DNA of 64,000 nt, from NCBI GenBank assembly GCA_964607165.1, contig CAZSIT010000009.1, positions 1-64,000 of the forward strand, read 5' to 3'. Both the position numbers and the translations under genes were made by a program. The stretch is from DSPP01 sp964607165. Lineage in GTDB: Bacteria; Zixibacteria; MSB-5A5; DSPP01. The notes under the pieces were generated by a model that was given only the letters and a program-made list of their open reading frames with translations, searched no databases and was not told the origin of the DNA. The first letter of the stretch is position 1. Every line of letters begins with the position of its first letter. This document shows, piece after piece, positions 1 to 7,610 of this stretch.

Positions 1-2
1 CC

Positions 3-1508
3 GAAGCCCGGCCGGTGGCGCAGGTGACCACCAGCTCGCCCGAGGCCTACCGGTCTTATCTGGAAGGGGTGGAGTTGTCTAACAAATTTTACCCCGTGGA
101 GGCCCGGGCCGCTTTCAAAAAGGCGGTCGAGTTGGATAGCAACTTTGCGATGGCCTACTTCCGGCTGGGTGGCGACAGCGCCCTACAAAAGGCCTGGCAG
201 TTGAGAAAGAAAGTAACCGAAAGAGAACGGCTGTATATCGAAGCCAGATACGCCGGTAGGGTGGAGCGGAACTGGGACAAAGAGTTTAAAATATGGGAAG
301 AGCTCATAAAAAAATATCCGTATGAGCAAGAGGCTTATCAAATACTGGCGAGGAAGTATGGAGATTTCTTTGAGTATGAAAAAGCCTTGCAGACCTACCT
401 GACGGGGTTGAAGTACGACTCGTTAAATAAAAATATGTGGAATGAGGTCGCCTACGTCTATGCCGGTCTCGGCCGGAAGGAAGAGGCGCACGCCGCCATA
501 AACCGGTATTTGAAATTAGCCCCGGCCGAGCCGAACCCGTATGACAGCAAGGGTGATCTCTTTGTTATGTTTGGGGAAGTGGACTCGGCGGTGGTCTGGT
601 ACAAAAAAGCGGTGGCCCTGCGAGCCGATTATACCAGCGCTCGAAAATTAGGATATGCCGCCCTTTTGCGGCGGGAGTATGCCGAGGCGGAAAAATATCT
701 CCGTCAGTCCCGCTTGAATGCCAATGAATCCCGAATGGAGTGGGTGGCGGACTCGACATTGATTCTGCGACACAAGGGCCAATTCCAGCGGGCGCGGAAG
801 ATGCTTTTGGAATACCTGAAGTTTTACCAGAGCCAAAAAAATCCGGACAGCGTCAGCCAAATCTACGCAAGATTGGCGCATAGCGCAAAACAGGCAGGGG
901 ATTACCCCTCTTTTCTGGATTATTTAAATAAATCCTTGGCGGCATTGAAGAAAAAACCGGACGACACCAAAGGGGAGCGCGACGACCTAGTTTCGGCTTA
1001 CCTGAAAAACCGAGATTTTTCGGCCGCCCGGCGGCTGGTGGAAGAGATAAGGAAAAGCCGCCCCAATACCCCGACCCATTACGACTTGTTTTACGCGCGT
1101 ATTGCGCTCGAAGAAGGTAAATATGAAGAGGCGGTAACGCTTTTTGAAAAGGCCTTGCAGCCCTTCTTGCCCAACCACGCTCCGGTGTTCGATTACGGAA
1201 TAGCGCTTTTTAAAGCCGGCCGTTTGTATGATGCCATCAAAGAATTTGAGCGGACCACTTGGTGTTTCTCTATCGGAAATTTCCAATTTGACTTGACTTT
1301 TTCCCCTATATCTGAAGGCTGGTGGACGGCGTCCGTAAAAGCGCACTATTGGCTGGGGAGGGCGTATGAAGAGAAGGGGGAGAAGAATAAAGCCAAAGCA
1401 GAGTATGAAAAGTTTCTGGAAATCTGGAAGGATGCGGATACAGAGGTGCCGGAAATAGCGGATGCCAGGGCGCGGTTGGCGAACCTCACCCCTAACCCCT
1501 CTCCATAA
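3..1508 (+). CDS. TPR-repeat protein, C-terminal part (5' end outside window)
   Basis: The frame is open to the left window edge, so the GTG at 15 is probably internal and the gene is 5'-truncated. The visible 500 or so residues are mostly tetratricopeptide repeats, for example near residues 30-50, 105-140, 145-215 and 350-400, with the A-F-K-K-A-V-E-L-D-S-N-F-A style helix pairs. The first visible residues resemble the linker that follows the TolB-like domain in bacterial Ser/Thr kinase-TPR proteins such as the one at 7611-10100, so the missing part may hold a kinase or TolB-like domain; that is inference. The last residues (L-T-P-N-P-S-P) and the stop codon come from a palindromic repeat at 1496-1520, so the natural C-terminus was probably altered when the repeat arrived. 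No membrane segment is seen in the part present. Confidence 0.7.
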   Translation, partial: EARPVAQVTTSSPEAYRSYLEGVELSNKFYPVEARAAFKKAVELDSNFAMAYFRLGGDSALQKAWQLRKKVTERERLYIEARYAGRVERNWDKEFKIWEELIKKYPYEQEAYQILARKYGDFFEYEKALQTYLTGLKYDSLNKNMWNEVAYVYAGLGRKEEAHAAINRYLKLAPAEPNPYDSKGDLFVMFGEVDSAVVWYKKAVALRADYTSARKLGYAALLRREYAEAEKYLRQSRLNANESRMEWVADSTLILRHKGQFQRARKMLLEYLKFYQSQKNPDSVSQIYARLAHSAKQAGDYPSFLDYLNKSLAALKKKPDDTKGERDDLVSAYLKNRDFSAARRLVEEIRKSRPNTPTHYDLFYARIALEEGKYEEAVTLFEKALQPFLPNHAPVFDYGIALFKAGRLYDAIKEFERTTWCFSIGNFQFDLTFSPISEGWWTASVKAHYWLGRAYEEKGEKNKAKAEYEKFLEIWKDADTEVPEIADARARLANLTPNPSP

Positions 1509-1520
1509 AATGGAGAGGGG
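1496..1520. repeat. Short palindromic repeat overlapping a stop codon
   Basis: Perfect 11-bp arms (CCCCTCTCCAT at 1496-1506 and ATGGAGAGGGG at 1510-1520) surround a 3-nt loop. The stop codon TAA at 1506-1508 lies inside it. No T-run follows on either strand, so a repeat is more likely than a classical intrinsic terminator, although it could still stabilise the mRNA 3' end. Confidence 0.6.
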
Positions 1521-1632
1521 AATTTAAGTAAGCCGGTTTTCTGCTTGACTTTTGAGCGCTTTTTGGGATTTTTGGGCGGTTTGAATGGTTCTACCCGACT
1601 TTGGCGGGTTTACCATAAAGGGAGCAAGCGAA

Positions 1633-2577
1633 GTGGCGATACGGGATTTGAAACCCGGCGAGGAAGTAAACGGCTTTTTTGCCGTGCGAAAAAAAGAATT
1701 AAAAGACTATAACGGTCGCCTTTTTCTCAAAGTAGAACTGGGAGACGCGACCGGCCGGGTGGACGGGGTTTTGTGGGAGGATGCCGCCGCCGCCCACAGC
1801 CAACTGGAGCCGGGGTCGGTGGTAAAACTTAGAGGAAATGTGACCACTTATCGGGACGATTTGCAAATCAGCATTCAAAAAATCCGCCCGGCCAATGCGG
1901 AGGAGTTTTCCTTGGACGAAATCCTCCCCCGCTCCAGGTTTTCCAGGGAAGATTTAGAGAAAAGATTTGACGAACAGACTGGCCGGCTGAAAAACCTGCA
2001 TTTGAAGAAACTTTTGGAATTGTTTGTTGCCGACCGGAAAATTTTTGACGCCTATTTAAACGCTCCCGCCGGAAAGCTCTGGCATCATAACTATGTTGGA
2101 GGATTAGTCGAACATTCCCTGCAAATGGCGGCAGTTGCCGAGAAAGTGGCTCCCTTTTACCCTCTTGCAGATGCCGAGTTGCTCGTCGCCGGAGCACTCT
2201 TGCACGACATCGGCAAAGTCTGGCAGTATCAGGTTTCCGGGTTCATCGACTTCAGCACCGAAGGGCGGCTGGTGGGGCATATCAATTCCGGCGACCATTA
2301 CGTCGCTTCGCTGATTGAAAAAATCGCCGGCTTCCCGCCGGAGCTAACCTTGCGCCTCCGGCACTTAGTTGTTTCCCACCAAGGCGCTTTGGAACAGGGT
2401 TCGCCGGTGGTGCCGCAAACACCGGAGGCCTTCGTGTTATACGCTTTGGACGAGCTGGACTCCAAAATGGGAGCTTTGACCCGCATTTGGGAAAAAGAAA
2501 AAAAACCGGGTTGGAGTGAGTATGTTAACCTAATCAGCCGATATATTTATTGGAGTGAAAACCGCAACCAGACATAG
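1633..2577 (+). CDS. 3'-5' exoribonuclease, OB-fold plus HD domain (YhaM type)
   Basis: An N-terminal OB-fold nucleic-acid-binding domain (about residues 1-90, with the F-L-K-V-E-L-G-D-A-T-G-R-V-D-G strand pattern) is followed by an HD phosphohydrolase domain with H-N-Y-V-G-G-L-V-E-H-S and the metal-binding L-L-H-D-I-G-K-V motif. This order is that of YhaM-family exonucleases, which trim RNA (and some DNA) 3' ends in the cytoplasm. I place the start at GTG 1633, because AAGGGAG at 1618-1624 lies 8 nt upstream and the family usually begins just before the I-x-D-L-K-P-G-E motif; an in-frame ATG at 1585 has no such site. It is followed after 25 nt by mreB, so the two are probably co-transcribed. 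Product about 314 aa. Confidence 0.85.
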   Translation: MAIRDLKPGEEVNGFFAVRKKELKDYNGRLFLKVELGDATGRVDGVLWEDAAAAHSQLEPGSVVKLRGNVTTYRDDLQISIQKIRPANAEEFSLDEILPRSRFSREDLEKRFDEQTGRLKNLHLKKLLELFVADRKIFDAYLNAPAGKLWHHNYVGGLVEHSLQMAAVAEKVAPFYPLADAELLVAGALLHDIGKVWQYQVSGFIDFSTEGRLVGHINSGDHYVASLIEKIAGFPPELTLRLRHLVVSHQGALEQGSPVVPQTPEAFVLYALDELDSKMGALTRIWEKEKKPGWSEYVNLISRYIYWSENRNQT

Positions 2578-2602
2578 TTACCATGGGACGGGAGAGCTAT
2601 CA

Positions 2603-3631
2603 ATGGGATTTTTTGACTTAATTTCGAACGACATCGGCATCGATTTGGGAACCGCCAATACGCTCGTTTTCGTGCGCGGGGTTGGGATTGTGTTAAACGA
2701 ACCGTCGGTGGTAGCCATCGAGACCTTTTCTAAAAAGGTTCTGGCCATCGGCGCCGCCGCCAAAGAAATGGTGGGGCGGACGCCGGGGGAAATCACCGCC
2801 ATCCGCCCCTTAAAAGATGGGGTTATTGCCGATTTTGAGATAACCGAGAAACTCCTGTCCGATTTCATCAAACGGGTGGTTCGGCATAAATATTTGATGA
2901 AGCCGCGCATCGTCATTTCCGTTCCCTCCGGCATCACCGAAGTGGAAAAACGGGCGGTGCGCGACTCGGCCGAAAACGCCGGGGCGCGTGAGGTATACTT
3001 GATTCAGGAACCGATGGCGGCCGCCATAGGCGTAGGATTGCCGGTCGACCGACCCTCCGGCTCAATGGTTATAGACATCGGCGGAGGCACCTCTGAAATA
3101 GCGGTGATTGCTCTGAACGGAATTGTCAACAACACTTCCATCCGCATCGCCGGTGACGAACTGAATGAAGCCATTGTTCTTTATCTTAAGAAAAATTACA
3201 ACCTTTTAATCGGTGAATTGACCGCCGAAGAAATTAAAATCAAAATCGGTTCCGCTTTTCCTTTGGAAAAAGAGGAGTCAACGGAAATCAAAGGGCGCGA
3301 CCTGGTGGCAGGAGTACCCAAGACTTTAAAAATCTCTTCCGTGCAGATACGGGAAGCCTTGGCCGAGCCGGTCAATGCCATAGTCGAAGCGGTGCGCCAG
3401 GCTTTGGAAAGAACCCCCCCCGAGCTGGCCGCCGACATTTTGGACCGGGGCATCATTTTGACCGGTGGCGGTGCGCTTCTGCGCGGGCTGGACAAGCGTC
3501 TGCGGCAGGAGACCAACCTACCGGTCAACGTGGCCGAAGACCCTTTGACCTGCGTAGTGCGCGGCACCGGCAAGGTGCTGGAAAATATGGCCCAGTATTC
3601 CAAGGTTCTGATAAGAAGCCGGCGCGATTAA
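2603..3631 (+). CDS. mreB: Rod shape-determining protein MreB
   Basis: MreB is the bacterial actin that forms membrane-associated filaments and positions the elongasome. The sequence shows the actin-fold phosphate-1 motif (G-I-D-L-G-T-A-N-T), the phosphate-2 region (V-I-D-I-G-G-G-T-S-E-I) and the adenosine motif (L-T-G-G-G-A-L-L-R-G-L). An N-terminal amphipathic start (M-G-F-F-D-L-I-S) is typical. The ATG at 2603 is preferred over an upstream in-frame ATG at 2555 because GGGAGAG at 2590-2596 precedes it and the resulting 342 aa matches the family length; the longer form would overlap the exonuclease gene. It heads a cell-envelope run with ftsE, ftsX and the EnvC-like gene; no mreC or mreD follows here. 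Confidence 0.95.
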   Translation: MGFFDLISNDIGIDLGTANTLVFVRGVGIVLNEPSVVAIETFSKKVLAIGAAAKEMVGRTPGEITAIRPLKDGVIADFEITEKLLSDFIKRVVRHKYLMKPRIVISVPSGITEVEKRAVRDSAENAGAREVYLIQEPMAAAIGVGLPVDRPSGSMVIDIGGGTSEIAVIALNGIVNNTSIRIAGDELNEAIVLYLKKNYNLLIGELTAEEIKIKIGSAFPLEKEESTEIKGRDLVAGVPKTLKISSVQIREALAEPVNAIVEAVRQALERTPPELAADILDRGIILTGGGALLRGLDKRLRQETNLPVNVAEDPLTCVVRGTGKVLENMAQYSKVLIRSRRD

Positions 3632-3653
3632 AAACCCCGGGGTACAATAGGAC

Positions 3654-4334
3654 GTGGCACCCCTCTTAGAGATAAAAAACCTAAAAAAAAGCTACCCGCC
3701 CCAGCGCACCATTTTTGAAAAACTTTCCTTTTTCGTGGAGGCGGGGGAATTAGCCGTCGTCTGCGGCCCATCGGGCGCCGGCAAAACCACTCTTCTAAAT
3801 CTGCTCTACCTGGCCGAAAGGCCGGAGGGCGGGGAAATAAGTTTGGACGGACAATCGGCCCCCTGGCTGAAACCGAGACAATATCCCGCCTGGCGGCAAA
3901 AAATCGGTTATATCTTCCAGGATCAAAAACTCTTTTTCGACCGAACCATCTTTGAAAACGTAGCCCTTCCTTTCTACTTTGAGACCACCCAGCCAACCAA
4001 CATAAGGGAGGAAGTGGAGCGCTGGCTCTCGGAAGTGGGTCTCTTTGGCCAGAAAGATAAATACCCCCAGGAGCTTTCCCTTGGGGAAAAAACCTTGGTG
4101 AATCTCTGTCGGGCGTTGGTTACCGCCCCTCATTTGATTATAGCGGATGACCCGCTTTCCAATTTAGACCCGGTGCGCGCTGACCTGGCCCTAAAACTCT
4201 TGGAAAAAGAAGCCTCCTCCGGCCGGGCGGTGGTCTTGACTTCAACCGCCGGTAACCTAAACTCTTCAGCAGCGAAGGTGTACTTTATAGACAGGGGAAT
4301 CTTGGTTCCCGACAGCGGGAAGCCGGCCGGTTAG
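3654..4334 (+). CDS. ftsE: Cell-division ABC ATPase FtsE, with degenerate catalytic motifs
   Basis: FtsE is the cytoplasmic ATPase that works with FtsX to switch on periplasmic murein hydrolases. Identity rests on the ABC fold (226 aa) and on its place directly before ftsX and an EnvC-like gene. Walker A is intact (G-P-S-G-A-G-K-T-T, residues about 39-47) and the Q-loop F-Q-D-Q is present. Three other motifs deviate: the signature reads L-S-L-G-E instead of L-S-G-G-E, Walker B ends A-D-D-P where the catalytic Glu is expected (A-D-E-P), and the switch region reads L-T-S-T-A-G where A-T-H-D is usual, so the switch His is missing. ATP binding may survive while hydrolysis is slow or lost. Start is GTG at 3654; the stop is 1 nt from the ftsX ATG. 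Confidence 0.85.
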   Translation: MAPLLEIKNLKKSYPPQRTIFEKLSFFVEAGELAVVCGPSGAGKTTLLNLLYLAERPEGGEISLDGQSAPWLKPRQYPAWRQKIGYIFQDQKLFFDRTIFENVALPFYFETTQPTNIREEVERWLSEVGLFGQKDKYPQELSLGEKTLVNLCRALVTAPHLIIADDPLSNLDPVRADLALKLLEKEASSGRAVVLTSTAGNLNSSAAKVYFIDRGILVPDSGKPAG

Positions 4335-4335
4335 T

Positions 4336-5190
4336 ATGCGCATCGGTTTTTTTGTTAAAGAAAGTTTGCGGGGTATCAAAAGGGATAAAGGCAACACCCT
4401 TTTGGCCATTCTTTCCCTTTTGATGGCTTTTTTGCTTTTGGATTTGTATTTCGTTGGAGCTTACAACCTCAACTCTTTTTCCGAACGGCTGAAAAAAGGG
4501 CTGGTTTTGCAGGCCTTTCTAACGGATGAGCTATCCGACCAAGCCCGCGATTCTTTGCAGTTGAAAATCGAAACCTTGCCCGGTGTCGCTTCGCTGGAAT
4601 ATAAATCTTCCGATTCAGCTTTGTCCGAACTGGAACATGATTTAGGGGAACCGATCGCCGGGGAGCTTTCCACCAATCCCATACCGGCTTCATTAATCAT
4701 CGAACCGGCCGAAGAAAAGAAAACTCCGGAAGCTCTGGCGGAGATGGCTGAAGTTTTAATGGCAATGCCTGGGGTGGAAGAAGTGATTTATCCGGAAAGC
4801 TGGGCCGCCGATTTGGATAATGCTTTTGCTAAAACGAGAAAGCTGGGCTGGTGGCTCCTGGCTGCGTTAAGCGTGGGAGTGGTGCTTTTGACCGCCAACA
4901 CTATTCGGCTGGTTTTAAAGGCGCGCGCCCAGACCGTGGCCCTCTTTGCGCTTTTAGGAGCGAGCCGCGGCTTTCTGACCGTCCCCTACTATCTCGAGGG
5001 AATCTTTCTGGCCGCCGCTTCGGCCCTTTTGGCCTGGGGCGGGGTGGCCTGGTTTATTCAGGGCGTGGTGCGTTCCACGCTGCCCCTCTCGCTTTTCCCG
5101 TTCACGACCGGTCTGGCGGTTTTAGGCTTCGCCATTTTCCTGGGTCTTTTGGGCAGCTATTTGGGGATTAAAAAAGAGCTTAAGGTATGA
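4336..5190 (+). CDS. ftsX: Cell-division protein FtsX
   Basis: A 284-residue membrane protein with the FtsX layout: a cytoplasmic N-terminus, a first membrane helix at about 20-45, a periplasmic domain of roughly 120 residues with the alternating beta-alpha pattern that recruits the hydrolase activator, then three further helices near 170-190, 215-240 and 255-278 before K-K-E-L-K-V. FtsX carries the ATP-driven conformational signal from FtsE across the inner membrane to an EnvC-type or direct amidase partner. The gene starts 1 nt after ftsE and overlaps the EnvC-like gene by ATGA at 5187-5190, so the three are translationally coupled. Confidence 0.92.
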   Translation: MRIGFFVKESLRGIKRDKGNTLLAILSLLMAFLLLDLYFVGAYNLNSFSERLKKGLVLQAFLTDELSDQARDSLQLKIETLPGVASLEYKSSDSALSELEHDLGEPIAGELSTNPIPASLIIEPAEEKKTPEALAEMAEVLMAMPGVEEVIYPESWAADLDNAFAKTRKLGWWLLAALSVGVVLLTANTIRLVLKARAQTVALFALLGASRGFLTVPYYLEGIFLAAASALLAWGGVAWFIQGVVRSTLPLSLFPFTTGLAVLGFAIFLGLLGSYLGIKKELKV

Positions 5191-6371
5191 AGTTGTTTTA
5201 TCTGTTTTTCGCGCTTTTTCTCACTTGTCACTTAAGCTTTTCGACTTTCGCGCAGGAAACCGCGCGAGATTCCACAAAGACCTCCACCGACCTTACCGAA
5301 GTTTCCGAAGATCTTACAAAAATCCGCCAGGAATTGGAAGGCGAGCGCCGCCAACTGGCCGATGTGGAAAAAAAGGAGCGCTCGGTTTCCAAACAGCTGG
5401 AAAATTTGAATGCCGGGATTAACCTGACCGAAAGATATCTTAAGCGGTTGGCCAAAAAGAAACGCGAGGTGGAAAAAAAATATCGCCTGACTTCAGCCAG
5501 CTTGAATCTGTCTGAGTTGGCCTACCAGGAAAGAAAAAACCGGTTGGGAACGCGCGTGAAATATTTCTACATCGCCAATCAGAAGGCCAAATCGGAAATT
5601 TTGTTGGCCTCCAGCGAACCCCAGACGCTTTTGGAGCGTTTTTTCGATTTCCGCCGGATTGTTTCGCAGGAGAAAAAAGAGATTTCCCTGGTACGGGACC
5701 AGAAAAATTACCTCGCCGCGCAGCAGCAAAAATTAGAAAAGGAAGCCGCCACCCTGCGGGCGATTGAGCGGGAGCAGCAAAAAGAAGAGACCCGGCTTTT
5801 GGCCAGCAAGGAAAAACGGCAGGAGCTTTTGGCCCAATTGCGCCAGCAAAAAGAAGGGCACATCGCTTCCATCGAACGCTTGAAGCAATCCGCCGTTGAA
5901 CTGCAGAAAATTATCGACGAACTGGAAAGAAAGCGCAAAACCCGCCGAGCCGTCGCGCCTCCGGGGGGAAATTTTGCGGCGCTCAAAGGAACGCTCCCCT
6001 GGCCGGTGGGGGGAACGGTAATTTCCAGGTTCGGCACGCATAAGGACCCCAAAACCAAAATTTTCTCCTTTCAACCGGGAATCGACGTTGACGCCCCCAC
6101 CGGGGCGGAGGTTCGCGCGGTTGCGCCGGGCAACGTGGCCTATTCCGGCTTTTTACGCGGCTATGGGAAATTTCTGATTTTGTCCCACGGCGGCGGGTAT
6201 TATACTCTGTATGCCCGTTTTGAAGATGTTTTGGTGGAGACGGGGGAGCAGATAACCGCAGGCCAGTCTTTGGGAACCGTCTCGGCGGAAGCCTCGACGT
6301 TGGGGAGCGGTTTCCATTTCGAGGTGCGTAAAGGCAAGACCCAGGAAGACCCGGAAGAATGGCTAAGGTAA
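5187..6371 (+). CDS. envC: EnvC-like murein hydrolase activator (coiled coil plus degenerate LytM domain)
   Basis: A 394-residue exported protein. Residues 1-22 form a signal peptide ending around S-T-F-A-Q, about 35-260 are charged coiled coil, and about 285-394 are an M23/LytM domain. The catalytic zinc residues of M23 peptidases are mostly missing: the usual H-x-G-I-D reads Q-P-G-I-D, and the Y-A-H-L-like segment reads L-Y-A-R-F; only the last H-F-E-V-R is kept. This matches EnvC, which activates amidases rather than cutting murein itself. The position after ftsEX supports the role. It overlaps holB by 13 nt. Confidence 0.85.
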   Translation: MKLFYLFFALFLTCHLSFSTFAQETARDSTKTSTDLTEVSEDLTKIRQELEGERRQLADVEKKERSVSKQLENLNAGINLTERYLKRLAKKKREVEKKYRLTSASLNLSELAYQERKNRLGTRVKYFYIANQKAKSEILLASSEPQTLLERFFDFRRIVSQEKKEISLVRDQKNYLAAQQQKLEKEAATLRAIEREQQKEETRLLASKEKRQELLAQLRQQKEGHIASIERLKQSAVELQKIIDELERKRKTRRAVAPPGGNFAALKGTLPWPVGGTVISRFGTHKDPKTKIFSFQPGIDVDAPTGAEVRAVAPGNVAYSGFLRGYGKFLILSHGGGYYTLYARFEDVLVETGEQITAGQSLGTVSAEASTLGSGFHFEVRKGKTQEDPEEWLR

Positions 6372-7507
6372 ACGTTTTTCCAGAAGTATTCGGACAGGAG
6401 CCGGTCAAAAAAGCGCTCCATCAAGCTTTTGATCGGAATCGGATGCCCCATGCCCTTCTATTTCACGGGCCGAAGGGTACCGGCAAGTTCTCCACCGCTT
6501 TAGCTTTGTCAAAACTGGTTTTGTGTGAAAAGAAAACCGGTTGCGGGACCTGTCCGGACTGTAAAATGGTCAACTCATTATCTCACCCCGACCTTTCCCT
6601 TACCATCCCTTTGCCTTCCCTGGGAGAGCCGCCTGACCGGAAAAAGGAAGAAGCCCGTCAGGGGATTTACGCCGATTTCCTTGAAAAGAAAAAAGCGAAC
6701 TCCTACGACCCAGTTTGGAAGGAAAACAAAGATTTAATCACGGTTGCCGACCTGCAGCGCCTGCAGGAGAGATTGAGCCGAAAACCGCTGCAGGCCGACT
6801 GGCGGGTGGCGATTTTGGTTGACGCCGACCGGATGCAGCTACCCCAGGCCGGGAACAAGCTTTTGAAAACGCTCGAAGAACCGCACCCCAACACCTTAAT
6901 TATCCTGATTGCCGAACGGCCCAGAAATCTTCTGCCAACCATAGTCTCGCGCACCCAAAGATTTTTCTTTCCCGCATTACCCGCTTCTCTTTTGGCCGAA
7001 TTTGCCGAGAAAACCTTTGACCTGTCAAAAGAGGATGCGCTCCAATCCGCCCGGTTGGCCGCCGGCAGCGTGGCCAATCTGTACTTTTTACGAGCGGCAC
7101 AGGAACTGGAAAAACGAGCCCGAGCCTGGGAAGTTCTACAGCTGGCGGTGAGCGGAAAAGAGGCGCTCTTATTCAAATCCTTAAAACAGGTGGCCGAAAC
7201 CCGGCAAAAAGATGAAGTGCTCTCCTTCCTTTCCTGGTTGGAACTTCTGATATGGGAGCTTTTCTGTTTTTCGAAACTCAAAGAGCCCCGGCGGGTCACA
7301 AGCGAAGACCTGAAAACCGGGTTTGAAAAATTGTCCCGCTCTTCCCAACTTCCGTTTCCTTTCCTTTCCGCGCTGGAGGAGATAAACAAAACCCGTCAGG
7401 ATTTGGAGCGAAATGTTTCTTTTCGCTTGGCTTTGTTCTGGTTGTTTATCCGGATTTTGAAGGGGGCACCACCTTCCTTTTCCTTACATCCGGTCACCGG
7501 TTCCTAA
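6359..7507 (+). CDS. holB: DNA polymerase III delta' subunit (clamp-loader ATPase)
   Basis: AAA+ clamp-loader subunit of 382 aa. Visible features are a P-loop (G-P-K-G-T-G-K-F, about residues 38-45), a four-cysteine zinc module just after it (C-E-K-K-T-G-C-G-T-C-P-D-C), the sensor region K-L-L-K-T-L-E-E-P-H-P-N-T and the S-R-T-Q-R-F motif typical of delta'. It works in the cytoplasm to load the sliding clamp. The ATG at 6359 lies inside the end of the EnvC-like gene. In many bacteria holB is followed by the PSP1 (yaaT) gene; here a convergent kinase gene lies between them. Confidence 0.9.
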   Translation: MAKVNVFPEVFGQEPVKKALHQAFDRNRMPHALLFHGPKGTGKFSTALALSKLVLCEKKTGCGTCPDCKMVNSLSHPDLSLTIPLPSLGEPPDRKKEEARQGIYADFLEKKKANSYDPVWKENKDLITVADLQRLQERLSRKPLQADWRVAILVDADRMQLPQAGNKLLKTLEEPHPNTLIILIAERPRNLLPTIVSRTQRFFFPALPASLLAEFAEKTFDLSKEDALQSARLAAGSVANLYFLRAAQELEKRARAWEVLQLAVSGKEALLFKSLKQVAETRQKDEVLSFLSWLELLIWELFCFSKLKEPRRVTSEDLKTGFEKLSRSSQLPFPFLSALEEINKTRQDLERNVSFRLALFWLFIRILKGAPPSFSLHPVTGS

Positions 7508-7531
7508 ATCCGCCCGGCCTATCGTACAAAC

Positions 7532-7600
7532 AATTTAATCATTTATTCATTGAACCATTGACTCATTTTTTTTAATCTGACAATGATAAAATGATTAAAT
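7532..7600. repeat. AT-rich inverted repeat between convergent genes
   Basis: Perfect 12-bp arms (ATTTAATCATTT at 7533-7544 and AAATGATTAAAT at 7589-7600) enclose 44 bp that itself contains repeated CATTGA/AATGAT motifs and a T8 run at 7566-7573. It sits between the ends of holB and the kinase gene and may end transcription on both strands, but the arms are far apart and very AT-rich, so this role is uncertain. Confidence 0.4.
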
Positions 7601-7610
7601 GATTCAATCG

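Noticed and set aside
5985..6371. Catalytically active M23 peptidase in the EnvC-like protein
   Set aside because: The zinc-binding His-Asp and His-His pairs are not complete, so an activator role fits better.
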